A stretch of 64,000 bases of DNA from Peptoniphilus grossensis ph5 (GTDB taxonomy: Bacteria; Bacillota; Clostridia; Tissierellales; Peptoniphilaceae), in NCBI RefSeq assembly GCF_000311825.1, contig NZ_HE978570.1, positions 26,853-90,852 of the forward strand, written 5' to 3'. This document shows, piece by piece, positions 16,756 to 26,144 of the stretch (its first letter is position 1; every line of letters begins with the position of its first letter). The position numbers and the translations under genes are program-made. The notes under the pieces were generated by a model. It was not told where the DNA came from and did no database searches. It worked only from the letters and a program-made list of their open reading frames with translations.

Positions 16756-17850
16756 TTATTTCTCAGCTTGGTCTTCTGCCTTTGAATTAGCATTTGCAGA
16801 AGAATCTTGGCCTTCAGCTTGTGGAACTTGGTAAACTGCGTCCTTTTCTTCATCAACTATGGAGAAGAAAGTTCTGCCTGGGTAGAATTTAACTTCAGTA
16901 CCATCAGGATACTTTAAGATAGTCCTTGCATCTTCATTTTCCTTTTCCCAAGTTATAGGAGCAAGCTTTCCCTTTTGAAGAAGAAGTCCTGAGCCGCTTC
17001 CTATATTTGCCATTTTTAAAGTTCCCTTAGGCCCAGCTACAACTCCCTTTTGGAATAAAACAACTAGGTTATCTGTAGAAAATTCTTCGCCACTTGCTTC
17101 ATCAATAACAGGCTCTCCTTGGCGAATGTATTTATATTTTCCACTTGCCTCATCGTAGATAAAATTAGTCTTATAATTTTGGTTAAAGTTTAGTGTGATT
17201 TCTCCCACATCAAGTCCTTCGATATTTGCTTCCTTGTCATAAAAATTTAGTGATACAGTGTTGTCATTTACATCGACGCCCTTTTTCTCAACTAAATAAT
17301 TTTCAAGTTCAGGAAGGGAAATATATCCATTGTGGGGTGCGCGCTTGCCAACATCTTTATTTCTGTGGAAGACTATTCCTTCAAGGGCAATTCCATCAAG
17401 ATCAACAACTTGTCTATTTCTAACTTCAGCAAGTCCTGCTTCAGAGCCGCCCCAGTGAGCATAAATTGCATTGTATTCCTTGGCAGTTTGCACAAAGTAA
17501 GGTCTTGCAGAACGAACTGGTCCAACATTTTCTGGGAAATTACTTTGGAAGAGTGCCATATATCTTGTGAATTCGCCTTCAACTCTGTACTCATAAATTA
17601 TGTCAGCCTTAGAAATTTGTGCTTGAGGTCTTGCATCGTCGTGGTTGTCGAGCATTACTGCAAAAATCTTTTTCTTGGCTTGTTCTTCATTATCTCTTTC
17701 TTCATGAGTAAGTGGTGTGTAGTAAACTATTTTTTCTGGTTCTTTTTTCTCTTCTTCCTTAGGTGCATTGGCAGTCTCTGTGTTTTTGTTGCATGCAATT
17801 AGTGAAGTCGCCACTAAAGTCATAAGTAAAAGTTTTTTTAATTTTTTCAT
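16756..17850 (-). CDS. DUF3048 (YerB-like) lipoprotein
   Basis: 364 residues. A lipoprotein signal ends in SLIAC (cysteine at about 20), so the protein is lipid-anchored outside the membrane. After an acidic linker comes the DUF3048 pair of domains: FAVMLDNHDDARPQAQ (about 65-80), GPVRSARPYFV, IYAHWGGSEAG, and the C-terminal VVLFQKG-KF-YPGRTFFSIV. B. subtilis YerB is the reference; its function is poorly defined and possibly cell-wall related. The C-terminal 25 residues are a low-complexity tail. Family firm, role unknown. Confidence 0.93.
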   Translation of the reverse strand: MKKLKKLLLMTLVATSLIACNKNTETANAPKEEEKKEPEKIVYYTPLTHEERDNEEQAKKKIFAVMLDNHDDARPQAQISKADIIYEYRVEGEFTRYMALFQSNFPENVGPVRSARPYFVQTAKEYNAIYAHWGGSEAGLAEVRNRQVVDLDGIALEGIVFHRNKDVGKRAPHNGYISLPELENYLVEKKGVDVNDNTVSLNFYDKEANIEGLDVGEITLNFNQNYKTNFIYDEASGKYKYIRQGEPVIDEASGEEFSTDNLVVLFQKGVVAGPKGTLKMANIGSGSGLLLQKGKLAPITWEKENEDARTILKYPDGTEVKFYPGRTFFSIVDEEKDAVYQVPQAEGQDSSANANSKAEDQAEK

Positions 17851-17973
17851 TGTCTCTCCTCTTTCTGATTTCTTTTATGTATTAACTTAATTGTAGTTTA
17901 TAAAGGTCAATATGTAAACAAAGTATTACTTAAAAATTTTTTCTGTGATAAAATAAAAAGAGGTGATGGTTTG

Positions 17974-18171
17974 ATGAATAAATATCTTGAAATAATTGTC
18001 TATTTTACTGCTTTGTTTGGATACTTTTTGACTAAATACACAAAAATAATTAAAGACGAAAAACTAAGAGGCAAAGTCTCCTATGTCTTTAACCTTATAG
18101 CTTGGCTTCTGCTTGTATATGAATTCATTCTAAAAAAAATTTTTATAAATTTTGCAAAAAAAAAAAAATAA
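17974..18171 (+). CDS. Small two-helix membrane protein
   Basis: 65 residues from ATG 17974, eight bases after GAGGTG; a TTG just upstream is also in frame. Two hydrophobic segments (about 5-19 and 37-54) are separated by a charged loop, and the C-terminus is FAKKKK. It is convergent with ktrA, and its stop codon lies inside the shared terminator stem. Its last four lysine codons form a run of 13 A (18156-18168). Unknown function; being next to the potassium transporter may be chance. Confidence 0.7.
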   Translation: MNKYLEIIVYFTALFGYFLTKYTKIIKDEKLRGKVSYVFNLIAWLLLVYEFILKKIFINFAKKKK

Positions 18172-18188
18172 GGGCAACTGCCCTTATT
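18155..18188. terminator. Bidirectional terminator containing both convergent stop codons
   Basis: Nine-base-pair stem (18167-18175 with 18180-18188), four-base loop. A 13-base A run gives a strong T run for minus-strand transcripts of ktrBA. The stop codons of the small plus-strand gene and of ktrA lie in the two arms. Confidence 0.85.
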
Positions 18189-18837
18189 AATTTACTTCTG
18201 TAAATCTTTTAATATCCTTATCGGAACCTAAAACTGTTAAGATGTCCTCTTCTTTTATCTTAAAAGAAGCAAGAGGGTTTACAAAATTTTCTCCAGCTCT
18301 CTTAACCATTAAAACATTAAAATTATAATCCTCTCTAAGTTTTAAGTCACGGATTTCTTTACCATTCATCTTTGGGCTTGCCTTTAAATCATAAATAGTA
18401 TAGCCCTTAGAAATTTCATTGGCATCTAGTAAATAATCATTGGATAAATTATTTGCAAGTCTAAATCCCATGTCTCTTTCAGGGAAAATAATTTTATCTG
18501 CCCCACACTTTAACAAAATTTTTCCAAATCTATAATTAGGTGCCTTGGCAATAACTTTTTCGATTCCCGCTTCCTTTGATGCAAGGACTGCCATGACGGC
18601 AGCTTCAAGATTTTCTCCAATGGCAATTACTGCAACATCATAATTTTTTAGTGCAAGCTCTGTCATTGCCTTTTCATCTTCAAGGTCACATATAACTGCT
18701 TCAGTAACATTTTCTGAAATTGCGTCAATTTTTTCTTCGTCATAATCTACAATTACAACATCATTTTTTAAATCATATAATCTTGTGGCAACAGTAGAAC
18801 CAAATCTACCACAGCCAAATACAATAAATGTCTTCAT
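18187..18837 (-). CDS. ktrA: Potassium uptake regulatory subunit KtrA/TrkA
   Basis: 216 residues, cytoplasmic RCK protein that gates the KtrB membrane channel on binding nucleotide. The Rossmann GCGRFGSTVATRL motif is at residues 8-20, with an acidic end of strand 2 (VIVDYD). An RCK_C (TrkA_C) domain covers about 135-216. It starts three bases after ktrB, so the two make a single K+ uptake unit. Confidence 0.95.
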   Translation of the reverse strand: MKTFIVFGCGRFGSTVATRLYDLKNDVVIVDYDEEKIDAISENVTEAVICDLEDEKAMTELALKNYDVAVIAIGENLEAAVMAVLASKEAGIEKVIAKAPNYRFGKILLKCGADKIIFPERDMGFRLANNLSNDYLLDANEISKGYTIYDLKASPKMNGKEIRDLKLREDYNFNVLMVKRAGENFVNPLASFKIKEEDILTVLGSDKDIKRFTEVN

Positions 18838-18840
18838 AAA

Positions 18841-20169
18841 TTACCCCACTATTATTTTTCCTTCTGAATATTTCGTGTGTTTCTTTCTGTGATTATCTAA
18901 AATTCCCACACCTAAAGTTGCCGCTCCCACTCTTCCAAGATACATTAAGACAATTAAAATTATCTTTGAAAGAGAACTTAAATCTGCAGTGATTCCTCTA
19001 CTAATACCAACTGTTCCAAAGGCTGAAACAATTTCGTACAAAATATCTAAATATAAAAATTTCCCCTGCTCAATAAGTGTAATCCAAAGAGAAGAAAATA
19101 TTACTAAGAAAGATCCCAAGGTGAAAATACAAAGAGATTTAATAAGTGTATTATAGGGAATTGTCTTGTGAAATATTTCTGTCTCTTTATTTCCCCTTAA
19201 AACAGAAATTGTTGATGATAATAAAACTCCAAAAGTTGTAGTCTTAATTCCTCCACCAGTTGATGCTGGAGAGGCACCAATAAACATTAACATTATAGTT
19301 ACAATTACAGAACCTTCTTGCATCTTTCCTATGTCAATTGTATTAAAGCCAGCTGTTCTCGATGTGACAGACATAAAGAAGGAAGATAAAATTTTCCCCT
19401 TTAGAGACAAACCTGCCATAGCTGGACTCCTGTATTCAATTAAGAAAAAAGCAAGAGTGCCCACTAAAAGTAGCATTGCCGTAAAGGAAATTACAACCTT
19501 TGAGTGAAGACTTAAATTTTTAAATCTTTTCTTTCTATATATGTCAATAAAAACTGTGAAACCTAAACCACCAAAAATTATTAAAATAGAAATTGTCATG
19601 TTGACAGTAAAATCAGACACATAATCCGTTAGAGAATTGCCTATGATGTCAAAGCCTGCGTTACAAAAGGCAGAAATTGAATGAAAGATAGAAAATAAAA
19701 TTCCTCTTTCAAGTCCAAAGTCTGGGATAAATTTTGTGGCAAGTAAAATTGCCCCAATAAGTTCTACAGTCAAAGAAAATTTAATAATATAAATTACAAG
19801 TCTAATGATGCCCTTGCTGGTATCTGCACTTGTCTGTTCCTTTATAATTCTTCTCTCAGTAATTCCAATTCTCTTGTTAAGTGCCATGGCAACAAGGGAC
19901 AAAAACACCATTGTGCCCAGACCCCCAATTTGAATTAAAATAATTATAACGACTTTGCCAAAGGCAGTCCACTGAGTGGCAGTGTTGGCGACAATAAGTC
20001 CCGTTACACAGGATGCCGATGTAGATGTGAAGAATGCATTTAAAAATCCAATTCTCTCGCCATTTGCACTTGCTATGGGAAGGTCTAATAGACAGGCGCC
20101 CAAGAAAATCAGTGCAAAAAAAGAAAGGCATACTATAAGAGGTGGATTCTTTTTTAATTTTCTAATCAT
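18841..20169 (-). CDS. ktrB: Potassium uptake channel subunit KtrB
   Basis: 442 residues with about ten hydrophobic segments, the TrkH/KtrB architecture of four membrane-pore-membrane repeats. The pore glycines of the selectivity filter are in SASCVTGL, AFCNAGFD, SRTAGFN and GTVGISRG. Paired with KtrA it imports K+, driven by membrane potential and often Na+. A GAGGG ribosome binding site precedes the ATG. A TATAAT just after the rplT terminator may be its promoter. Confidence 0.95.
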   Translation of the reverse strand: MIRKLKKNPPLIVCLSFFALIFLGACLLDLPIASANGERIGFLNAFFTSTSASCVTGLIVANTATQWTAFGKVVIIILIQIGGLGTMVFLSLVAMALNKRIGITERRIIKEQTSADTSKGIIRLVIYIIKFSLTVELIGAILLATKFIPDFGLERGILFSIFHSISAFCNAGFDIIGNSLTDYVSDFTVNMTISILIIFGGLGFTVFIDIYRKKRFKNLSLHSKVVISFTAMLLLVGTLAFFLIEYRSPAMAGLSLKGKILSSFFMSVTSRTAGFNTIDIGKMQEGSVIVTIMLMFIGASPASTGGGIKTTTFGVLLSSTISVLRGNKETEIFHKTIPYNTLIKSLCIFTLGSFLVIFSSLWITLIEQGKFLYLDILYEIVSAFGTVGISRGITADLSSLSKIILIVLMYLGRVGAATLGVGILDNHRKKHTKYSEGKIIVG

Positions 20170-20205
20170 AATACCCTCAAAAAATTTTTTATATATTCAT
20201 TATAC

Positions 20206-20229
20206 AAAAAAAAGCTCCCTAAAGGGAGC
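20206..20229 (-). terminator. Terminator after rplT
   Basis: Stem GCTCCCT/AGGGAGC (20214-20220 with 20223-20229) with a very short loop, then eight or nine T on the minus strand. Confidence 0.85.
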
Positions 20230-20235
20230 ATAAAA

Positions 20236-20586
20236 TTATTGTTCCTTTGCAATTTGAACTAGTTTAGCAAAACCTTCTGGATCATTAATAGCCATTTCAG
20301 AAAGCATCTTTCTGTTAATGTTAATGTTAGCTTTCTTAAGACCATTAATAAACTTAGAATAGCTCATGCCATTAATTCTTGCAGCAGCATTAATTCTTGT
20401 AATCCAAAGTTTTCTAAAATCTCTTTTTCTTTGTTTTCTACCAATGTATGAGTAGTTTAGAGATTTCATAACAGCTTGGTTTGCAGTTCTATATAATTTT
20501 GATTTGGCACCAAAATATCCCTTAGCTTGTTTTAGGATATTATTATGTCTTTTTTTAGCGTTAACGCCTCTTTTTACTCTAGCCAT
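20236..20586 (-). CDS. rplT: Ribosomal protein L20
   Basis: A 116-residue bL20, third gene of infC-rpmI-rplT. The basic N-terminus ([20 protein letters not shown]) and [18 protein letters not shown] are diagnostic. L20 is also the usual repressor of this operon through the leader RNA upstream of infC. Length normal; the start follows AGGAGGT-like sequence. Confidence 0.98.
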   Translation of the reverse strand: MARVKRGVNAKKRHNNILKQAKGYFGAKSKLYRTANQAVMKSLNYSYIGRKQRKRDFRKLWITRINAAARINGMSYSKFINGLKKANININRKMLSEMAINDPEGFAKLVQIAKEQ

Positions 20587-20598
20587 CTTTACCTCCTA

Positions 20599-20790
20599 TT
20601 AAGGGATCATGTGATCAATTCTCTTTTGATCACCTTTAGAAACTAAACTGCCCTTTCTAAGTTTTCTTAGTCTTTTAGCAGTTTTCTTACCAGTTAAATG
20701 TCCTTTATAAGCATAAAATCTTCTAAGCTTTCCAGAACCAGTTCTCTTAAATCTCTTGGCGGAAGCTCTGTGAGTTTTCATTTTTGCCAT
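20599..20790 (-). CDS. rpmI: Ribosomal protein L35
   Basis: A 63-residue bL35, very basic ([19 protein letters not shown] at the start, KRIDHMIP at the end). It lies between infC and rplT, the conserved order. Confidence 0.98.
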   Translation of the reverse strand: MAKMKTHRASAKRFKRTGSGKLRRFYAYKGHLTGKKTAKRLRKLRKGSLVSKGDQKRIDHMIP

Positions 20791-20801
20791 AAAAATCCTC
20801 C

Positions 20802-21329
20802 TTAATTATCAGACTTATCTTTGTCTTTTCTCTCTGAAAGGAACATCACAAGACTTCTTCCTTCCATTTTAGGTTTTTTGTCCACAACTCCATACTCAGA
20901 AATTAAATCATAAAACTTGTCGAGAACATCTCGTCCAAGATCAGTGTGACCCATCTCTCTACCTCTAAATCTAACTGAAACCTTAACTCTATCACCATTT
21001 TTTAAGAAATCAATAGCTCTATTGGCTTTAGTATTTAAGTCATGATCTTCAATATTAGGAGTTAATCTAAGTTCCTTAATATTGATAACCTTTTGTTTTT
21101 TCTTAGCTTCTTTTTCTTTCTTCTCTTGTTCGTATCTGTATTTACCATAGTCCATTATACGACATACTGGTGGTTTTGCGTTTGGCGCAACATTGACTAA
21201 GTCCAGTTTTTTAGATATAGCCAAATCGATGGCTTGCATCTTAGGCACAACGCCTAATTGATTGCCTTCATCATCTACTAATCTGACTTCCTTTTCCCTT
21301 ATCTCTTCATTGATTTGAAGTTCTTTAAT
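20802..21329 (-). CDS. infC: Translation initiation factor IF-3, predicted AUU start
   Basis: 175 residues counted from an ATT codon at 21327-21329. IF-3 binds the 30S subunit and checks the start codon. No ATG fits: GGAGGTG at 21337-21343 is spaced for this ATT, and the sequence then gives [21 protein letters not shown], the normal IF-3 beginning. An ATG further up (21389) would place twenty residues inside the leader terminator. AUU starts on infC are a known autoregulatory device, since IF-3 discriminates against them. Both IF-3 domains are complete. Confidence 0.95.
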   Translation of the reverse strand: MKELQINEEIREKEVRLVDDEGNQLGVVPKMQAIDLAISKKLDLVNVAPNAKPPVCRIMDYGKYRYEQEKKEKEAKKKQKVINIKELRLTPNIEDHDLNTKANRAIDFLKNGDRVKVSVRFRGREMGHTDLGRDVLDKFYDLISEYGVVDKKPKMEGRSLVMFLSERKDKDKSDN

Positions 21330-21453
21330 TTCTAAGCACCTCCGTAAATTAAAAAAGCAGGCACCCAAAGATGCCCGCAAATTCATCATAATTTTTAAAC
21401 AACCTAAATGACCCTGCCATTAGGTGAGAAGCGGACTTCTTCTTTAATAACAG
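21330..21453 (-). promoter_or_regulatory. L20-type leader (attenuator) of infC-rpmI-rplT
   Basis: The roughly 120-base leader ends in a terminator hairpin just before the infC ribosome binding site (GCGGGCATC ... GGTGCCTGC then TTTTTT, about 21351-21380). Upstream helices include CCTAATGG/CATTTAGG-like pairs. Location and layout match the Firmicute L20 leader, in which L20 stops its own operon. The structure was judged by eye. Confidence 0.8.
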
Positions 21454-21458
21454 ATGAT

Positions 21459-21487
21459 ATGATAACACATAGTTTTTGTCTTGTCAA
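21459..21487 (-). promoter_or_regulatory. Promoter of infC-rpmI-rplT
   Basis: Consensus TTGACA at 21482-21487, 17-base spacer, TATCAT at 21459-21464, minus strand. Confidence 0.8.
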
Positions 21488-21494
21488 ATGTTTT

Positions 21495-22112
21495 TTATAC
21501 TAAAGATTTAATTTTTTGGTATAAAAGATCAATTGCCACTTCATTTTCGCCGCCTTCTGGAATAATTATATCGGCATACCTCTTTGAAGGCTCAACAAAT
21601 TGAAGGTGAGATGGTCTAACTGTTGCCATGTATTGGTCAATAACTGAGTCAAGAGACCTTCCCCTCTCATGCATATCCCTTTTAATTCTTCTAATAATTC
21701 TCACATCGGCATCTGTGTCCACAAAGACTTTTATGTCCATAATGTCGATTAAATTTACCTCATTAAAAATTAAGATGCCTTCCAAAATTATAATTGGCTT
21801 TGGATAAACTATCTCCTTTTCCTTTTTTCTGTTGTGAAGGGAAAAGTCATAAATTGGCTTTTCAATTTCCTTGCCTTCCTTTAACATCTCTAAGTTCTCA
21901 AATAAGAGGTCGTTATCAAAGGCAAGGGGATGATCGTAGTTAGTCTTTACTCTCTCCTCAAAGGCGAGATTTGACTGGTCCTTGTAATAAGAATCTTGCT
22001 CAATTACAGACACATTTTCTTTTCCAATAAGCTCAATTAATTTTTTTGTGACAGTGCTCTTTCCACTACCACTTCCACCACATATGCCAATAATGCAGGC
22101 TTTAGTCTTCAT
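21495..22112 (-). CDS. udk: Uridine kinase
   Basis: A 205-residue uridine/cytidine kinase that salvages nucleosides by phosphorylation with ATP or GTP. The P-loop GGSGSGKST is at about 13-21, followed by [17 protein letters not shown] and the lid-region arginines [12 protein letters not shown]. It overlaps the U32 gene by eleven bases. The trmR-U32-udk order mirrors yrrM-yrrN-yrrO-udk of Bacillus. Confidence 0.96.
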   Translation of the reverse strand: MKTKACIIGICGGSGSGKSTVTKKLIELIGKENVSVIEQDSYYKDQSNLAFEERVKTNYDHPLAFDNDLLFENLEMLKEGKEIEKPIYDFSLHNRKKEKEIVYPKPIIILEGILIFNEVNLIDIMDIKVFVDTDADVRIIRRIKRDMHERGRSLDSVIDQYMATVRPSHLQFVEPSKRYADIIIPEGGENEVAIDLLYQKIKSLV

Positions 22113-23331
22113 TTTCTCTCCTCAAAATAAATCCTTTTTCAATAGACTTATCTATTTTTATCTTAAAAATTTGCTTTGCCTTGTTTGCAACTTCAATTTC
22201 CCTGTCCTTGTCATCTAACATCCTTTCGATTTTGTAGTCGAAGTGTTTGATGCCAGGGCCAAAAATTTCGATTTCGTCGCCAACAAAGACCCTATTTCTT
22301 TGCTCAATAGTTGCTATCTTTGAGTCCTTGTCATAATCAAGGACAATTCCCACAAAGTCATAGCCCCTGATGTAGGAGTTGTCTTCATAGACTTGTGAAT
22401 TTTCATTGGCCTTGCCATAAAAGAATCCCGTAGTAAAATCTCTGTGGCTAACTTTTTTTATCTCTTCCAAAAGATAGGGATCGTACTTATAATTTTCCCT
22501 GTCGGCATAGTAAGCGTCAATTGCCATTCTGTAAGACCTAATAACAGTTGCAAGATAGTATTCACTTTTTACTCTGCCTTCGATTTTTAAGCTGGCTATG
22601 CCTGCCTCGATTAAGTCGTCAATGTGCTCAATCATGCATAGGTCCTTGGAGTTCATGATAAAAGTGCCCTCATCATGTTCTTCAATTGGAAAATATTCTC
22701 CAGGTCTCTTTTCTTCAACTAAGTGGTACTTATACCTGCAAGGTTGTGCGCAGTCGCCCATGTTGGCATCTCTTCCCGTCATGTAATTTGACAAAAGGCA
22801 TCTCCCTGAGTAGGACATGCACATGGCACCGTGAGCAAAGGTTTCAATCTCAATGGAATCTCCAACTTCCTTTATTATATCAGAAACTTCCTTTAAACTT
22901 AATTCCCTTGCCATTACAACTCTTTCTGCCCCAAGTTTTTGCCAGAATTTTACTGTTTCGGCATTTGTAACTGAGCCTTGAGTTGAAATGTGAATTGGAA
23001 AATCTGGTGCCACTTCCTTTACCTTCATAAACATACCTGGGTCTGCAACTATTAGGGCATCCACTCCAATATCATAAAGTTTTTTGATGTAATCTTCTAC
23101 TCCCATCATGTCCTTGTCGTGAGGGATAATATTTAAAGTTACATGAAGGGTTTTTCCCCTCTCGTGCAAATAGTCTGCTGCCCACTTTATATCTTCAAGG
23201 GAAAAATTCTTTGATGCCTTTCTAAGTCCAAAGCTTTCTCCTCCAAGGTAAACTGCATCGGCACCATAGTCTACTGCAGTCTTTAATTTATTAATATCAC
23301 CAGCTGGTGCTAAAAGTTCAATCTTCTTCAT
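22102..23331 (-). CDS. U32 family protein, predicted prephenate-dependent tRNA hydroxylase (TrhP-like)
   Basis: 409 residues of the U32 'peptidase' family. Relatives TrhP/YrrO (Bacillus) and TrhP/YegQ (E. coli) are needed to hydroxylate U34 of tRNA to ho5U. The family signature is [21 protein letters not shown] (residues about 160-180), followed by [11 protein letters not shown], which holds the cysteines thought to bind an Fe-S cluster. The N-terminus [23 protein letters not shown] starts a TIM barrel. The next upstream gene is a TrmR-like methyltransferase that would finish the mo5U modification, and the two overlap by 14 bases. Bacillus has two such subunits (P1, P2); only one is seen here. 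Confidence 0.85.
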   Translation of the reverse strand: MKKIELLAPAGDINKLKTAVDYGADAVYLGGESFGLRKASKNFSLEDIKWAADYLHERGKTLHVTLNIIPHDKDMMGVEDYIKKLYDIGVDALIVADPGMFMKVKEVAPDFPIHISTQGSVTNAETVKFWQKLGAERVVMARELSLKEVSDIIKEVGDSIEIETFAHGAMCMSYSGRCLLSNYMTGRDANMGDCAQPCRYKYHLVEEKRPGEYFPIEEHDEGTFIMNSKDLCMIEHIDDLIEAGIASLKIEGRVKSEYYLATVIRSYRMAIDAYYADRENYKYDPYLLEEIKKVSHRDFTTGFFYGKANENSQVYEDNSYIRGYDFVGIVLDYDKDSKIATIEQRNRVFVGDEIEIFGPGIKHFDYKIERMLDDKDREIEVANKAKQIFKIKIDKSIEKGFILRRENED

Positions 23332-23974
23332 CTTTTCTCCTAACTAAAAGGACTCCATCTCCAATGGGAACTACAGAAGAGATAAATCTCTCGTCTTCTG
23401 AAATGTCCTTTAAAAATTTTCTAAGTCTTTTTACAATAGTTATCTTTCTTCTCTTTACTAGGGAGTCCTCTGCAATCATGCCTTTAAATAGGACATTGTC
23501 GCAAATTATAAGTCCCTTTTCCTTTAAATTTTTTAGTGCGGAGTCAAAATACTTTTCGTATTGACCCTTGGCAGCGTCAATAAAAATTAAGTCGTAGGAC
23601 TCTTCTAAGTCCTCCAAAAAATCATAGGCGTCACTTTCGTGGACAGAAATAATATTTTCAAGGCCTACATCGGAAATATTTTTCCTGGCAATTTCTGCCA
23701 TTTCAGATTTTAATTCAACGCTGTCAATTTTTTCTATGCACTTATTTCTCTTGGCAAAGGAAATAGATGAGTAACCAATGGCTGTGCCCAGTTCCAGAAC
23801 TTTTTTTGGCTTTTGCATTGAAATCAAAAAATTTATAAATTCTTCGCTTTCCCTTTCGATTATGGGCACATGATTTTCCTCTGCAAAATCATTCATCTCT
23901 CTTAGTTTCTCATCGTCAATTTCTTTTAAATTTCTCAAATAATTTTCTATATAATCGTAATTTATATTTGGCAT
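23318..23974 (-). CDS. trmR: TrmR-like tRNA ho5U methyltransferase (O-methyltransferase family 3)
   Basis: A 218-residue class I SAM-dependent O-methyltransferase (YrrM/TrmR type). SAM motif I is VLELGTAIGYSSI (about 57-69). DLIFIDAAKGQY (about 128-139) gives the metal-binding aspartate, followed by CDNVLFKG. In Bacillus TrmR methylates 5-hydroxyuridine at tRNA position 34 to 5-methoxyuridine. Overlap with the U32 gene and nearby udk support that role rather than a catechol substrate. Confidence is high for family, moderate for the tRNA role. Confidence 0.85.
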   Translation of the reverse strand: MPNINYDYIENYLRNLKEIDDEKLREMNDFAEENHVPIIERESEEFINFLISMQKPKKVLELGTAIGYSSISFAKRNKCIEKIDSVELKSEMAEIARKNISDVGLENIISVHESDAYDFLEDLEESYDLIFIDAAKGQYEKYFDSALKNLKEKGLIICDNVLFKGMIAEDSLVKRRKITIVKRLRKFLKDISEDERFISSVVPIGDGVLLVRRKDEED

Positions 23975-23983
23975 AATTCCTCT

Positions 23984-24009
23984 AAAAAAGGGAACCTAAT
24001 AGATTCCCT
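23984..24009 (-). terminator. Terminator after the RNase J gene
   Basis: Nine-pair stem (23989-23997 with 24001-24009, one G-U pair), three-base loop, followed by six T on the minus strand. It sits just before the trmR ribosome binding site. Confidence 0.75.
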
Positions 24010-24016
24010 AAATGTC

Positions 24017-25678
24017 CTAAACTTCCATAATAATTGGCAAAATCATAGGATTTCTCTTTGTGTTTTTGAAAATATAGGATCTCAAATTGTCTCTAATGTC
24101 AGACTTGAGTCCATTCCAGTCCTTTAAATTGTCTCTTGAGTCATCATTTAAGATTTTTCTAACAACATTTTTTGCGTCTTCGATTAAATCTTCAGACTCT
24201 CTTACATAGACAAATCCTCTTGAAATTATATCAGGTCCTGATACAACTTTTCCTTCTTTTGTAATAGTTATTACAACTATAATGAGTCCATCTTCAGAAA
24301 GATGTCTTCTATCTCTTAATACAATGTTTCCTACATCGCCAACGCCAAGTCCATCAACTAAAATATTTCCTGAAGGAACATCGCCAACGAGCTTTGCCTC
24401 TTTTTGTGAAATTTCAAGGCAGTTTCCATTTTCCATAATGAAAATATTCTCTTCTGGCATTCCCATTTGAGTGGCAATCTTAGCGTGTTTCATCAAGTGT
24501 CTAACTTCGCCGTGAGCAGGAATAAAATATTTTGGCTTAACTAAGCTTAAAATTAGTTTTAACTCTTCTTGGCAAGCGTGACCTGAAACGTGAATTTCTG
24601 AAAGAGTTTCATAAATTACCTTTGCCCCTCTCTCAAGAAGTCTGTTTATAACCTTTGTAACGGCATTTTCATTGCCAGGAATTGGAGTTGCTGAAAGAAT
24701 TATAGCATCATTTGGTGTAAGCTGAATCTTTCTGTGTTCTCCATAGGCAATTCTTGTAAGGGCAGACATTGGTTCACCTTGTGAACCTGTTGTGATTAAC
24801 ACAATTTCGCTGTCGTCATACTTATCCATATCTCTTATGTCTACAAAGGTGTCTTTTTTAACCCTAAATTGTCCCAGCCTTCTTGCAGTTTCAGTAACAT
24901 TTACCATAGACCTGCCAGATAAGACAACTTTTCTGCCGTATTTTTCTGCAGAGTTTATAATTTGTTGGACTCTATGCACATTTGATGCAAAAGTTGCAAT
25001 GATAATTCTGTTGTCTTGCAAGTTTTGGAAGAGTCTATTAAAGGTTTCCCCAACTTTAGATTCACTCATTGTATAGCCTGGTCTAAGGACGTTTGTAGAT
25101 TCACCAATCATGGCAATAACGCCCTTTTCGCCTATTTCTGCAATTCTGGTTAGGTTAATTGGCTTGCCACTAATTGGCGTAAAGTCCACCTTAAAATCTC
25201 CTGAATGATAAACATATCCAAGAGGTGTCTTTATGGCAAGGGCACAGGCATCTGGTATAGAGTGGTTTACATTTATCCACTCAACTTCCATCTTGCCAAG
25301 CTTCACTACATCTCCAGCATTAACTACATGGAGCTTGTCCTTAGAAAGTCTGTGTTCCTTTAATTTATTTTCCAAAAGTCCAATAGTAAGTCCCGTTCCA
25401 TAGATGTCTAAGTCTAGCTTTCTTAAAACATAAGGAATTGCCCCTATATGGTCTTCGTGACCATGAGTTAATACAAGTCCTCTAATCTTATGCTTATTGT
25501 TTTCCAAATAAGTCACATCTGGTATTACAACATCAATACCAAGCATTTCGTCTTCTGGGAAAGTCATACCACAGTCGATAATAATAATATCATCTCTGTA
25601 TTCTACAACTGTAAGATTTTTTCCAATCTCGTGAAGTCCTCCCAGTGGAATTATCTTCACTTTATTAGTATTTTTCAT
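24017..25678 (-). CDS. rnj: Ribonuclease J
   Basis: A 553-residue metallo-beta-lactamase/beta-CASP nuclease with 5'-to-3' exo- and endonuclease activity in mRNA turnover and rRNA maturation. The zinc motif THGHEDHIGA is at about 72-81, with further ligands in NHSIPD and HSGDFKVD. The beta-CASP region contains FASNVHRVQQ, TTGSQGEPMSAL and VSGHACQEEL, then PAHGEVRHL. A C-terminal domain of about 110 residues completes it. Its ATG shares one base with the stop of the Fur gene. Only one RNase J is seen in the window. Confidence 0.97.
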   Translation of the reverse strand: MKNTNKVKIIPLGGLHEIGKNLTVVEYRDDIIIIDCGMTFPEDEMLGIDVVIPDVTYLENNKHKIRGLVLTHGHEDHIGAIPYVLRKLDLDIYGTGLTIGLLENKLKEHRLSKDKLHVVNAGDVVKLGKMEVEWINVNHSIPDACALAIKTPLGYVYHSGDFKVDFTPISGKPINLTRIAEIGEKGVIAMIGESTNVLRPGYTMSESKVGETFNRLFQNLQDNRIIIATFASNVHRVQQIINSAEKYGRKVVLSGRSMVNVTETARRLGQFRVKKDTFVDIRDMDKYDDSEIVLITTGSQGEPMSALTRIAYGEHRKIQLTPNDAIILSATPIPGNENAVTKVINRLLERGAKVIYETLSEIHVSGHACQEELKLILSLVKPKYFIPAHGEVRHLMKHAKIATQMGMPEENIFIMENGNCLEISQKEAKLVGDVPSGNILVDGLGVGDVGNIVLRDRRHLSEDGLIIVVITITKEGKVVSGPDIISRGFVYVRESEDLIEDAKNVVRKILNDDSRDNLKDWNGLKSDIRDNLRSYIFKNTKRNPMILPIIMEV

Positions 25679-26136
25679 TAATTTGCCTTCTCCTCAAATT
25701 TGTGGCGGCAGTCTTCGCAATAACCCATAAATTTTAGAGTGTGGTCAACTATCTTAAAATTCTTTTCTTTTTCAACTTTAGCTTCTAGTTCATTTAAATT
25801 GTCGATATCAACTTCTTCGACTTTTCCGCAATTTATACAGACAAGATGATGGTGTCTATGACCTTCACTTGGGACTCTAAGTTCATATCTAACAATGTTG
25901 TCGTCAAATACAATTTGATCTAATACGCCAAGCTTGTGAAATAATTGGACAGTCCTATAAATAGTTGCAATACCCATTTCAGGGTCTTTCTTTGCAACTA
26001 AATTATAAACTTCTTCAGTAGTCATGTGTTTATCCTTATTGTCCAAAAAGATTTCGTAAACCTTAGCTCTTTGTTTTGTGTATTTGTAACCCTTGTCTTT
26101 TAAGATTTTCTTAACAGGATCAATATTTATATCCAT
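25678..26136 (-). CDS. Fur family metalloregulator
   Basis: 152 residues. The N-terminal winged helix includes KYTKQRAKVYEIF and IATIYRTVQLFHKLG. The dimer domain carries the metal-site segment EGHRHHHLVCINCGKVEEVD (about 96-115) and a second structural-zinc pair in GYCEDCRHKF. Two CxxC pairs indicate a structural Zn site as in PerR/Fur/Zur. The sequence alone does not decide whether it senses Fe2+, Zn2+ or peroxide. It overlaps RNase J by one base and follows the DUF1292 gene, a common Firmicute order. Confidence 0.92.
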   Translation of the reverse strand: MDINIDPVKKILKDKGYKYTKQRAKVYEIFLDNKDKHMTTEEVYNLVAKKDPEMGIATIYRTVQLFHKLGVLDQIVFDDNIVRYELRVPSEGHRHHHLVCINCGKVEEVDIDNLNELEAKVEKEKNFKIVDHTLKFMGYCEDCRHKFEEKAN

Positions 26137-26144
26137 AATATCAC

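Noticed and set aside
18156-18168. Run of 13 A as a phase-variation switch of the small membrane protein
   Set aside because: It lies in the last four codons just before the stop and doubles as the T run of the ktrA terminator, so slippage would change only the tail.
21330-21389. An upstream ATG adding twenty residues to IF-3
   Set aside because: The extension (FNLRRC etc.) is encoded by the leader terminator hairpin, does not resemble IF-3, and the ribosome site lies downstream of it.
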